Origin: Pseudomonadota bacterium
GTDB lineage: Bacteria; Pseudomonadota; Alphaproteobacteria; Caulobacterales; Caulobacteraceae
Length of the DNA: 42,353 nt
Reading direction: 5' to 3'
Assembly (NCBI GenBank): GCA_018241335.1
Contig: JAFEEA010000007.1
Span: 1 to 42,353 of the forward strand
Positions 15,233-22,294 of this stretch are shown one piece after another. Below the pieces are notes generated by a model, which did not search any database, was not told the origin of the DNA, and saw only the letters and a list, made by a program, of their open reading frames with translations. Both the position numbers and the translations under genes were made by a program. Within the stretch, counting starts at the first letter, position 1; each line of letters starts with the position of its first letter.

Positions 15233-16345
15233 CTACCGGCCTGGCGAAATCCCGGCCGTCATCGTCTGATCGGGCGGTCGGGATAAATTGGAAGGATGCG
15301 AAGGCAGGAGTTGTCCGGACGGCGATTGTCCCGCCGCAGCGAGCGGCGTCGGCGGCCTCCGGTTCTGGGCGCTCGGCGGCTCCGACGGCGCAGATGGCGG
15401 CGACCGCGGGATGATCCGGGCCGGTGATCGGCGGTCACGCCGGGCGGCTGTCTCGACCTGCTGGGCCGTGAGACGGCCGTCGCGCTCGGCGTGGTAGCGT
15501 TCGATGGCGGCCGCCGCTGCAGCGGGATCCGCGAATGACCATAGCTTCTGGTCCGCGCCCTCCATGATCAGGCCATAGACCGCCTTGTCGATGGCCTGCT
15601 GAAGGGCGACCATCCCCGGCTCGTTCGTGGTGAAGCCGTTCTCGGTCTCCAGCAGCTTGTCGGAGGCGATGTAGCGAAAGACGTTGGCGTCGACCGCGTA
15701 GGACGTGACCGTCTTGGAGGCGGTCACGGATGTCAGCACCTCGCCGGTCTTTACCGATACGGCCCGCAGATAGACCGTCACGGTGTCCTGTTGATACTTG
15801 GCGCTGCCCCCAATGCCGAGCAGGGTGGCGCCCACGCCGCCCGTGACCGTGTTGGTGTCATAGCCCACCACCCCGCCCTCGAGCAGGACGCCCGCGAACA
15901 ACAGGGCCGGCAACGCCGTTGGATTGACCCCTTTCTCGCCAAGGTACTGGGATCGCATCTCGCGAATGATCTGACGCTCGTTGAGGAGGTCCTTGAGTTG
16001 CTCGCGCTCCACCACCGTGAACCATCGCGGCGCGTTGGGGTCGGCGTGGGCGTTTCCCGCCTCCTGCAGCGACCGCATCAGCATTGCGCTGGCGCCCTGG
16101 CTGATGGCTCGCGACAGGGTCTGGCCCTGATTGCTCGGCTTGAACTGACCAGTCTCGTCGTTGAAGCCATAGACGGCCACCGCCACGGGTCTGTCCGGCG
16201 GCGGAAGATCGTTGAGCATCGCCTGGCTGGGCGTGAGGCTGGGATAGACGGGCTGCTTGACCATCGTCGCGGGCCTGGGCGTGTAAGCGCAGCCTCCCAC
16301 GGTCAACGCCGCCAGTCCGGCCAGTAGGGTCACCGGCAGGCGCAT
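15233..16345 (-). CDS. csgG: CsgG-type curli secretion lipoprotein with long C-terminal tail
   Basis: 370-aa outer-membrane lipoprotein that forms the nonameric curlin export channel. Lipobox TVGGC with lipidated Cys19. The CsgG core is clear: VAVAVYGFNDETGQFK, WFTVVEREQLKDLLNERQIIRE, LLFAGVLLEGGVVGYD, the transmembrane hairpins around GGVGATLLGIGGSAKYQQD, and YLRAVSVKTGEVL. E. coli CsgG has 277 residues; here about 90 extra residues follow the core, rich in Pro, Ser and Arg and probably disordered. ATG 16345 is used; a TTG at 16351 is in frame and overlaps the csgF stop. Translation is coupled to csgF. Confidence 0.93.
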   Translation of the reverse strand: MRLPVTLLAGLAALTVGGCAYTPRPATMVKQPVYPSLTPSQAMLNDLPPPDRPVAVAVYGFNDETGQFKPSNQGQTLSRAISQGASAMLMRSLQEAGNAHADPNAPRWFTVVEREQLKDLLNERQIIREMRSQYLGEKGVNPTALPALLFAGVLLEGGVVGYDTNTVTGGVGATLLGIGGSAKYQQDTVTVYLRAVSVKTGEVLTSVTASKTVTSYAVDANVFRYIASDKLLETENGFTTNEPGMVALQQAIDKAVYGLIMEGADQKLWSFADPAAAAAAIERYHAERDGRLTAQQVETAARRDRRSPARIIPRSPPSAPSEPPSAQNRRPPTPLAAAGQSPSGQLLPSHPSNLSRPPDQTMTAGISPGR

Positions 16346-16347
16346 GA

Positions 16348-16773
16348 TCAACCGCCCGTCAAACTCGAAGAGGTAGGCAGCTTCAGGACTGTCTGGGCGC
16401 CGGTGGGGTCGGTGATGGTGACCGTGATCTCCCCCAGGCTCCGAACGAAGGTCACGGTCTCGCCGCCGAAGGAGAACGTTCCGGAGTCCTGGGCGTTCGG
16501 TCCGAAAATGGCCTGTGAGACCTGATTGGCCAGGCTCGCCAGGAGCTGAGATTGCAGCTGTTGCGCGAACAGCTGAGCTTGGGTGAGATTTGTCGTGGCG
16601 GGCTTTGGCTTAAACTGATTTTGCGTATTCGCGTCAGCCTCAAGCTGAGTAGTGTTCAGCGGGTTTCCGCCGAACGCCGGGTTGATCGGCGTATAGACGA
16701 GCTGCTGCGCACTGATCGTTCCGCCAAATGAAGTCAGCGCGCATGCAATTGCGCCGGTGAATATCACCCGCAT
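16348..16773 (-). CDS. csgF: CsgF-type curli assembly protein
   Basis: 141-aa exported protein, signal peptide ending about ISA. In E. coli CsgF binds the CsgG channel and anchors the nucleator at the cell surface. The diagnostic N-terminal stretch of the mature protein, LVYTPINPAFGGNPLN (residues 25-40), is present; this is the segment that inserts in the CsgG pore. A Gln-rich helix and a C-terminal beta region (GTFSFGGETVTF...GEITVTITDP) follow. Start set at ATG 16773 with GGGGAAG ribosome site; the frame is open to 16830 but without a signal peptide there. First gene of the curli operon. Confidence 0.92.
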   Translation of the reverse strand: MRVIFTGAIACALTSFGGTISAQQLVYTPINPAFGGNPLNTTQLEADANTQNQFKPKPATTNLTQAQLFAQQLQSQLLASLANQVSQAIFGPNAQDSGTFSFGGETVTFVRSLGEITVTITDPTGAQTVLKLPTSSSLTGG

Positions 16774-16842
16774 ATTTGCTTCCCCACCAATTTTGACGAC
16801 ATATCCGCGGACGGGCAGACATCGCCGCACCGAATGCTTGAA

Positions 16843-16910
16843 CTTAATGAACCGTTAAGATTGACCAAATCAGGCGACTCAATTGCGTTATTCGTCAAGC
16901 GAAATGTCAA
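16843..16910 (-). promoter_or_regulatory. AT-rich candidate promoter region of the curli operon
   Basis: The 391-base gap between csgF and the tRNA gene holds an AT-rich patch, unusual here. On the minus strand a TTGACA hexamer lies at 16910-16905, and an inverted repeat CTTAA-N7-TTAAG lies at 16843-16859, about 70 bases before the csgF start. I cannot define a matching -10 with confidence. The rest of the gap has no gene-like frame: the open frames there show no domain and no signal peptide. Confidence 0.35.
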
Positions 16911-17092
16911 AAGATTCTCGCGCGCATGGCGCAATTCCCCCCACACGGGAATCGGGCGCCGGGAACCAGCCTCACAAAGCGTCGCGCGCCGGTCGCTGCG
17001 GGGACGGTCGGCGCACAGCGGCTTGCCGTCCCGCCCACGATCGGGCCGGCGTCGTTTCCCAGGCGGCGGAAAAAACAATCGTCGGCGACGCC

Positions 17093-17120
17093 TTGCCATC
17101 GCCGGCTTTTTCAGTATGGT
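17093..17120 (+). promoter_or_regulatory. Candidate promoter of tRNA-Lys
   Basis: TTGCCA (17093-17098) and TATGGT (17115-17120) are separated by 16 bases and lie 45 bases before the tRNA, in the right orientation. They resemble a housekeeping sigma-70 promoter. Confidence 0.45.
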
Positions 17121-17164
17121 CCGCGCCCTCGCGCCGGGGCCTGAAAGGGCCCCCGATGTCGAGC

Positions 17165-17235
<71 letters not shown>

Positions 17236-17240
<5 letters not shown>

Positions 17241-17262
17241 CTATTTCAAGGTCTTAGTGGTG
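17236..17262. repeat. Inverted repeat overlapping the tRNA 3' end
   Basis: CACCACTA (17236-17243) and TAGTGGTG (17255-17262) are perfect 8-bp arms with an 11-base spacer; the left arm includes the tRNA CCA. No T-run follows. It may help end transcription or guide processing. Confidence 0.5.
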
Positions 17263-17300
17263 TCGAAGCGGAACGGGAACGGCGACGCCGGCTCCCAACC

Positions 17301-18095
17301 CTAACGCCGCGTCATGGCCGCCCCGACCGAGGCGGCGATCTCCTCGCGGGTGGGGTTTCGCCGCAGGGTCAGGCCGCCGTTCACCTGCAGGTTCTGGCCG
17401 GTCATGAAGCAGGCGTCGCTGGCCAGCCAGACCGCCGCCTCGGCGATGTCGTCAGACGTGCCGACGCGGCCGAGCGGATAGGACGATGAGAAGGCCTCGA
17501 AAAGGCCGGGCGTCGCCTGGGCCTGGGCCGTCATCGGCGTCGCGGTGAGGCCGGGCGAAATCGAGTTGGCGCGCACGCCGCGATCGCCGAACTCGTTGGC
17601 GATGCAGCGGATCACGTGATCGACGCCGGCCTTGGTCCCCATGTAGGCCGCATGGTCGTTGAGCATGATCGTCGCCGTCGCCGAACTGATCTGGATCAGG
17701 GAGCCGCCCGTCCCCGCCATCGCCTCGGTCATGGCCTGGAAGAACTGGAACGGGCCGATGAACTGCAGCGCGGTCATCCGCTCCAGGTCCTCGCGCGTGG
17801 TCTCCAGGAAGCCCTTGAGGAGGCCCCAGCCCGTCGCGTTGAGGGCGATGTCGACCCGGCCCGTCCAGGCCTTGGCGGCCTTGGCCAGCGCCCGGACGTC
17901 CGCCTCGGCGGTGATGTCGCAAACGGCGTGACGCCCACCCAACTCGGCGGCCAGGCTCGCCAGCTCGGCCTCATGCCGGCCCGCCACCATCACCAGCGCG
18001 CCCTCGGCCGCGAACCGGCGGGCGATCACCTGCCCCATATTGCCGGCCCCGGCCGCGCCCAGCACAACGGCCGTCTTGCCTTGCAGTCTTCTCAT
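17301..18095 (-). CDS. SDR family oxidoreductase
   Basis: 264-aa NAD(P)-dependent short-chain dehydrogenase. The nucleotide motif is the extended form GAAGAGNMG, the catalytic residues are Ser in ISSATA and YMGTK (YxxxK), and NG in VNGG marks the C-terminal segment. The NNAG motif is replaced by LNATG. A strong GGGAGGAC site precedes the ATG. First gene of the catabolic half, divergent from the SnoaL gene and sharing a promoter region with it. Substrate not deducible; a hydroxyl/keto or acyl-CoA intermediate is likely from context. Confidence 0.9.
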   Translation of the reverse strand: MRRLQGKTAVVLGAAGAGNMGQVIARRFAAEGALVMVAGRHEAELASLAAELGGRHAVCDITAEADVRALAKAAKAWTGRVDIALNATGWGLLKGFLETTREDLERMTALQFIGPFQFFQAMTEAMAGTGGSLIQISSATATIMLNDHAAYMGTKAGVDHVIRCIANEFGDRGVRANSISPGLTATPMTAQAQATPGLFEAFSSSYPLGRVGTSDDIAEAAVWLASDACFMTGQNLQVNGGLTLRRNPTREEIAASVGAAMTRR

Positions 18096-18145
18096 GACGT
18101 CCTCCCGTCCGGCTGTCCCGCCGGTCTGAATTGGCTACACCCGCC

Positions 18146-18174
18146 TAAAAAAACCAGCAAGCTTGACTTTTTTA
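18146..18174. promoter_or_regulatory. Divergent control region with GCTTGACTTTTTT element
   Basis: The 116-base region between the SDR and SnoaL genes contains a palindrome CAAGCTTG (18158-18165) flanked by an A-run and a T-run, which includes GCTTGACTTTTTT (18161-18173, plus strand). TTGACT can serve as a rightward -35, with GAGATC about 18 bases downstream as a weak -10. The same element recurs before the TonB receptor gene and in variant forms at 20628 and 39366. Confidence 0.5.
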
Positions 18175-18211
18175 CGGGCGCAGGGCGAGATCGGGCCAAG
18201 GGGGAAGCGCC

Positions 18212-18622
18212 ATGTCATTCGAGGGACCGATCGAGGATCGGCTGGCCATCCGCGAGCGGATCGAGGCTTACAGCGACGCCGTCTTCCGCCACGACGCCGA
18301 GGCCTGGATCGCCAACTGGTGCGAGGACGCCGTCTGGTCCCTGCCCGGGATCGAGGTCGCCGGCCGGGCCCAGATCCGCGGCGCCTGGGAGCAGGCCATG
18401 CAGGCCTTCACCCTCGCCGCCTTCTTCGCCAGCCCCGGTTCGATCGTGGTGCGCGGCCAGGCCGCCACAGCCCGCGTCTACACGCAGGAGATCCTGACCG
18501 ACGCCAAGGGCGCGGTCCGCCGCATCGTCGGGGCCTATGACGACGAGCTCGTGAAGCAGGACGGCGTCTGGCTGTTCCGCAAGCGCGCCTACCAGATCAA
18601 GCACGACCAGAGCGAAGGGTGA
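18212..18622 (+). CDS. SnoaL-like / NTF2-fold protein
   Basis: 136-aa protein of the SnoaL_4/NTF2 superfamily (cone-shaped alpha+beta barrel). The opening RLAIRERIEAYSDAVFRHDAEAWIANW and central EDAVWSLPG are typical. Members include polyketide cyclases, dehydratases, isomerases and small subunits of ring dioxygenases. Here it probably acts as an isomerase, hydratase or dehydratase on a pathway intermediate. Strong AAGGGGGAAG site before ATG 18212. The next gene overlaps or follows immediately. Confidence 0.82.
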   Translation: MSFEGPIEDRLAIRERIEAYSDAVFRHDAEAWIANWCEDAVWSLPGIEVAGRAQIRGAWEQAMQAFTLAAFFASPGSIVVRGQAATARVYTQEILTDAKGAVRRIVGAYDDELVKQDGVWLFRKRAYQIKHDQSEG

Positions 18623-18630
18623 GCCGAGCC

Positions 18631-18981
18631 ATGACCATTGTGATTTCAGGCGAAGTCGATCTCGCGCCCGAAGACCGCGAACGCGCCCTCGTCGGCGCGC
18701 GGGTGCTGATCCAGGCGGCGTTGGAGGAACCCGGCTGCGTCCACTACGCCTGGACCGCCGACCTCTCCCGGCCCGGCCGCATCCATGTGTTCGAGGAGTG
18801 GACCTGCGAAGCCGACCTCGCCGCCCACCTGGCCGGCAAGCCCTATCTGGGCATGCTCGCGCACCTTGGAGGCTACGGCATCAAGAACGCGGTGACGCGC
18901 AAGTATCGGGTCGACCACGTGGAGCCGGTCTACGACCCGGATGGCCGCCCCCGGGCCGACTTTTTCACCGCCAAGAGCTGA
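18631..18981 (+). CDS. Antibiotic biosynthesis monooxygenase (ABM) domain protein
   Basis: 116-aa ferredoxin-like ABM/YgiN-type protein: EVDLAPEDRERALVGARVLIQAALEEPGCVHYAW is the usual first half and IHVFEEWTCEADLAAHL the conserved second half. Such small proteins oxidise quinols or phenols without cofactors, or isomerise intermediates. ATG 18631 is preferred; a GTG at 18619 overlapping the SnoaL stop (GTGA) is an alternative that would add four residues. Co-transcribed with the SnoaL gene. Convergent with the thiolase-like gene. Confidence 0.82.
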   Translation: MTIVISGEVDLAPEDRERALVGARVLIQAALEEPGCVHYAWTADLSRPGRIHVFEEWTCEADLAAHLAGKPYLGMLAHLGGYGIKNAVTRKYRVDHVEPVYDPDGRPRADFFTAKS

Positions 18982-18999
18982 GGTCTCTACTTGGAGGCC

Positions 19000-20142
19000 T
19001 CAGGCCTCCAGGATCGCCACCGCCGAGAGGCCCGGGGCGCCATAGACCTGGCTGTATCCGAGGCGGGCGCCTTCCACCTGGCGGCCGACGGCCCGCCCCC
19101 GAAGCTGCTGGACGTTCTCATAGACCTGGCGCAGGCCCGAGGCGCCGATCGGCTCGCCGCAGGCCAGGCACCCGCCGTCGGTGTTGACGGGCAGCCGCCC
19201 GCCCAGGCGCGTGGCGCCCTCGGCGATCAGCGCTTCCTGCTCGCCGTCCTTGCAGAAGCCGTTCTCGGCCATGTGCATGATCTCGGCCCCGCTCTCGGTG
19301 TCCTGCAGCTGCGCGACGTCGACGTCAGCCGGATCGACGCCCGAGATCTCGAAGGCAGCCCGCGAGGCGATCATGGTCGGCGAGGGCCCGCGCTCGATGT
19401 CCAGCGAGGGCGAAAACACCTCGAAGGACCCGTTCACCCGGGTGCGCACGGCCGCGCCGCGCACCTTGGGGCCCGCGAGGCCCAGTTCCCGCATCTTGCG
19501 GTCGGAGGCCAGGATCAGGGCCGCCCCGCCCTCGGCCGGCGAGCAGAACATGAACTTGGTGAGGGGATCGGAGACCATCTGACTCTTCAGGATGTCTTCG
19601 GCGGCCATCGGCTGCTTGCGCCACGAATGCGGCGTGCGCGCGCCGTTGTCGAAGGCCTTCTCGGCCACGCGCGCCAGGGTCATCGGCGTGATGCCGTGAA
19701 GGCCCATGTAGCGGTTGATCTTGTTGGCGAAGAACTGGGTGGTGAGCATCAGGCCCGTCTCGCCGTACCAGTCCGGAAGGCCCCAGTCCGCCGGCTCCGG
19801 ATTGAAGGCGCCGCGCGGGTGCTTGTCGAAGCCCAGCACAACGCCCAGGTCGAACTCGCCCGACTTGATCGCCCAATAGCCCGACAGCAGGGCCGATCCG
19901 CCAGTGGCGCAGCCGTTGGCGACATTGATGAACTGCACGCCGGTCAGCCCCAGCCTCGGCAGCATGGCGTCGGCGTTGCCCGCCGCGGACGAGCCGCCGA
20001 AGGCGAACTGGATGTCGCCCCATTCGACCCCGGCGTCGCCCAGGGCTTCGCGCACGGCGAAGACGCCCTGGTCCAGGCCGGACATGTCGTCGTGCCGGCC
20101 AAAGGGGTGGATGCCCGCCCCGACGATGTGAACCTCGGTCAT
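19000..20142 (-). CDS. Thiolase-fold protein (SCP-x/Ltp2-like)
   Basis: 380-aa thiolase superfamily protein. The N-terminal Cys78 in NGCATGG is kept, but the usual GHPxGxxG is GEPIGASG (Glu330 replaces His), and the C-terminal CxG of thiolases is replaced by VYGAPG (Tyr367). With two of three catalytic residues lost, ordinary thiolysis is doubtful. The downstream position next to a DUF35 protein (gap 13 bases) matches actinobacterial Ltp2-ChsH2(DUF35), a retro-aldolase of steroid side-chain degradation, in which the thiolase-fold protein uses Tyr residues. Start at ATG 20142; an earlier in-frame start at 20199 would overlap the DUF35 gene. Confidence 0.88.
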   Translation of the reverse strand: MTEVHIVGAGIHPFGRHDDMSGLDQGVFAVREALGDAGVEWGDIQFAFGGSSAAGNADAMLPRLGLTGVQFINVANGCATGGSALLSGYWAIKSGEFDLGVVLGFDKHPRGAFNPEPADWGLPDWYGETGLMLTTQFFANKINRYMGLHGITPMTLARVAEKAFDNGARTPHSWRKQPMAAEDILKSQMVSDPLTKFMFCSPAEGGAALILASDRKMRELGLAGPKVRGAAVRTRVNGSFEVFSPSLDIERGPSPTMIASRAAFEISGVDPADVDVAQLQDTESGAEIMHMAENGFCKDGEQEALIAEGATRLGGRLPVNTDGGCLACGEPIGASGLRQVYENVQQLRGRAVGRQVEGARLGYSQVYGAPGLSAVAILEA

Positions 20143-20155
20143 GGCTCTGATCCTT

Positions 20156-20566
20156 CTAGGCGGGTTGAAAGGCGTAGGTGACGGCGGGCTCGGCTTCACC
20201 GGCCCTTTGGAACGGCGTCAGCACCAGGCGCATGGGCATGCCCACCTTCAGCGCCGCGATGTCGTCCGTCTCGATGCGGCTCTCGACGATCACCTGGCCG
20301 GGCAGCTCGACATAGCCCAGGGCGAAGGGCCGGAAGGTGCGGTCGTCGTCGGCGCCGGCATAGGGCGGCGATTTCGGGCGAAAGCGCTGCACGGTGAACG
20401 ACCACAGCGTCCCGGCTTCGGCCAGCTCCACGGGGTCATAGAGGGCCGCTTCGGCGCCGGACGGGATCGGGAACACCACGCGGCCCGTGTCCTTGCGCCG
20501 CCCGCCGATCAGGCGCGGCCGTTCTCCCGCCGTGAACAGGCCCTCGGCAATCGGTGTGACGCCCAC
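20156..20566 (-). CDS. DUF35 (OB-fold) protein, partner of the thiolase-fold protein
   Basis: 136-aa OB-fold protein of the DUF35 type (C-terminal DUF35_OB clear: LWSFTVQRFRPKSPPY...FALGYVEL and the IVESRIETDD strand). DUF35 proteins bind acyl-CoA thiolases or aldolases and form an active complex. The usual N-terminal rubredoxin-like zinc ribbon (two CxxC) is missing its cysteines: the corresponding segment reads LIGGRRKDTGRVVFPIPSGAEA. The gene begins with GTG (20566) after an AAGGGGG site. Co-transcribed with the thiolase-fold gene, divergent from the acyl-CoA synthetase gene. Confidence 0.87.
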   Translation of the reverse strand: MGVTPIAEGLFTAGERPRLIGGRRKDTGRVVFPIPSGAEAALYDPVELAEAGTLWSFTVQRFRPKSPPYAGADDDRTFRPFALGYVELPGQVIVESRIETDDIAALKVGMPMRLVLTPFQRAGEAEPAVTYAFQPA

Positions 20567-20627
20567 GTCCGCCCCCTTTGCTGCGACACACGTCGCGTTC
20601 GTTGGCCAGACGATACCGACGGGCTAG

Positions 20628-20666
20628 AAAAAGTCAGCTATGATTTATACAATCAGTTGCGATTGT
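20628..20666. promoter_or_regulatory. Divergent control region with nested dyads
   Basis: Between the DUF35 and acyl-CoA ligase genes. A minus-strand GCTGACTTTTT (20638-20628) resembles the GCTTGACTTTTTT element elsewhere. To its right are two overlapping dyads, TGATT-TATAC-AATCA (20641-20655) and ACAATC-N6-GATTGT (20649-20666), suited to a dimeric repressor such as a TetR or GntR protein. Confidence 0.5.
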
Positions 20667-20713
20667 TTTGAGCGAGGCCCCTCCAGCGGCGCCCGCCCTG
20701 GGGAGGATTTCGA

Positions 20714-22294
20714 GTGAACGACACGTCATCGGCGCGGTCCCTGGGCGATATCGCCCGCATCCAGGCCGCGGCGCGCGGCCAGCGCACCGCCTTCGCCTTC
20801 GAGGGTCGCGCCACCACCTACGCCCAGTTCGACCGCCACACCAACCAGGTCGCCAACGGCCTCGTCGCCCTCGGTGTCCGGCCCGGCGACCGCGTCGCCT
20901 ACCTAGGCAAGAACTCGGACGCCTATTTCGAGATCCTGTTCGGCGCGGCCAAGGCCGGCGCGGTGATGGCCCCGATCAACTGGCGCCTGGCCCCGCCCGA
21001 GGTGCTCTACATCGTCCGCGACGCGGAGGCGAAGGTGCTGTTCGTGGGGCCTGAGTTCATCGACCAGGCGCGCGGCCTGCTGCCCGAATTCGCCTCGGTG
21101 GTCGCGGTGATCGCCGCGGAGGGCGGCGCGCCGGATTGGCTGGACTATCCCGCCTGGCGCGATAGCCAGCCGACGGAGGATCCCGCCGTCGCCGTCGGCT
21201 GGGAGGACCCGGCCATCCAGCTCTACACCTCCGGCACCACCGGCCATCCCAAGGGCGCCATGCTGCCCCACCGAGCCCTGCTCGGCCCGCGCGCCCTGCA
21301 GCGCGCCGCCGACACAAACTGGAACCGCTGGAGCGAGGACGACGTCAGCCTGGTCGCCATGCCGGTGTTCCACATCGGCGGCACGGGCTGGGGGATCATG
21401 GGCCTCTACAACGGCGCCAAGGGCGTCATCGCCCGGGAGTTCGACCCCAACCGCGTGCTCGACTTCATCGCCGAGGACCGCATATCCAAGATGTTCATGG
21501 TCCCCGCCGCCATGCAGATCGTGGTGCGTCACCCCAAGGCGCGCGAGACCGACTTCTCGTGCCTCAAGTACCTGCTCTATGGCGCCTCGCCGATCCCGCT
21601 GGACCTTCTGAAGGAGTGCATGGAGGTGTTCGGCTGCGGCTTCGTGCAGATGTACGGCATGACCGAGACTTCCGGCACCATCGTCGCCCTGCCGCCCGAG
21701 GACCACGACCCCAAGGGCAACCCGCGCATGCGTTCGGCCGGCAAGGCCCTGCCGGGGGTCGAGCTCGCCATCCTCGACGAAGCCGGAACGCCCCTGCCGC
21801 CCGGCCAGGTCGGCGAGATCGCCACCCGCTCGGCGGCCAACATGAGCGGCTACTGGAACCTGCCCGAGGCCACCGCCAAGACCATCGACGCGGAGGGCTG
21901 GCTGCGTACCGGCGACGCCGGCTACATGGACGATGACGGCTACGTCTTCATCCACGACCGGGTGAAGGACATGATCATCTCCGGCGGCGAGAACATCTAT
22001 CCGGCCGAGGTGGAGAACGCGATCTTCGGCCATCCCGCCGTCGCCGACGTCGCCGTCATCGGCGTGCCGGACGCCCGCTGGGGCGAGGCGGTCAAGGCCG
22101 TGGTCGTGCCCAAGGCCGGCCAGGCCCCCTCCCCCGCCGAGATCATCGCCTGGGCCCGCGAGCGGATCGCCGGCTACAAGGTCCCCAAGAGCGTCGACTT
22201 CATCGACGCCCTGCCTCGCAACGCTTCGGGCAAGATCCTGCGGCGCGAGCTGCGCGAGCCCTACTGGGCGGGTCTGGAACGCCGGGTCAGCTAA
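20714..22294 (+). CDS. Acyl-CoA synthetase (FadD-like, AMP-binding)
   Basis: 526-aa ATP-dependent carboxylic acid:CoA ligase. The P-loop TSGTTGHPKG lies at 172-181, YGMTETSG forms the A5 motif, ISGGENIYPAEVE is the hinge region, and the catalytic Lys507 is in NASGKILRRE. The start is GTG 20714, supported by a strong GGGGAGGA eight bases upstream. It activates an aliphatic or side-chain carboxylate; chain or ring preference is not readable. Its 3' end overlaps by 8 bases the 3' end of the convergent molybdopterin oxidoreductase gene. Confidence 0.92.
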   Translation: MNDTSSARSLGDIARIQAAARGQRTAFAFEGRATTYAQFDRHTNQVANGLVALGVRPGDRVAYLGKNSDAYFEILFGAAKAGAVMAPINWRLAPPEVLYIVRDAEAKVLFVGPEFIDQARGLLPEFASVVAVIAAEGGAPDWLDYPAWRDSQPTEDPAVAVGWEDPAIQLYTSGTTGHPKGAMLPHRALLGPRALQRAADTNWNRWSEDDVSLVAMPVFHIGGTGWGIMGLYNGAKGVIAREFDPNRVLDFIAEDRISKMFMVPAAMQIVVRHPKARETDFSCLKYLLYGASPIPLDLLKECMEVFGCGFVQMYGMTETSGTIVALPPEDHDPKGNPRMRSAGKALPGVELAILDEAGTPLPPGQVGEIATRSAANMSGYWNLPEATAKTIDAEGWLRTGDAGYMDDDGYVFIHDRVKDMIISGGENIYPAEVENAIFGHPAVADVAVIGVPDARWGEAVKAVVVPKAGQAPSPAEIIAWARERIAGYKVPKSVDFIDALPRNASGKILRRELREPYWAGLERRVS

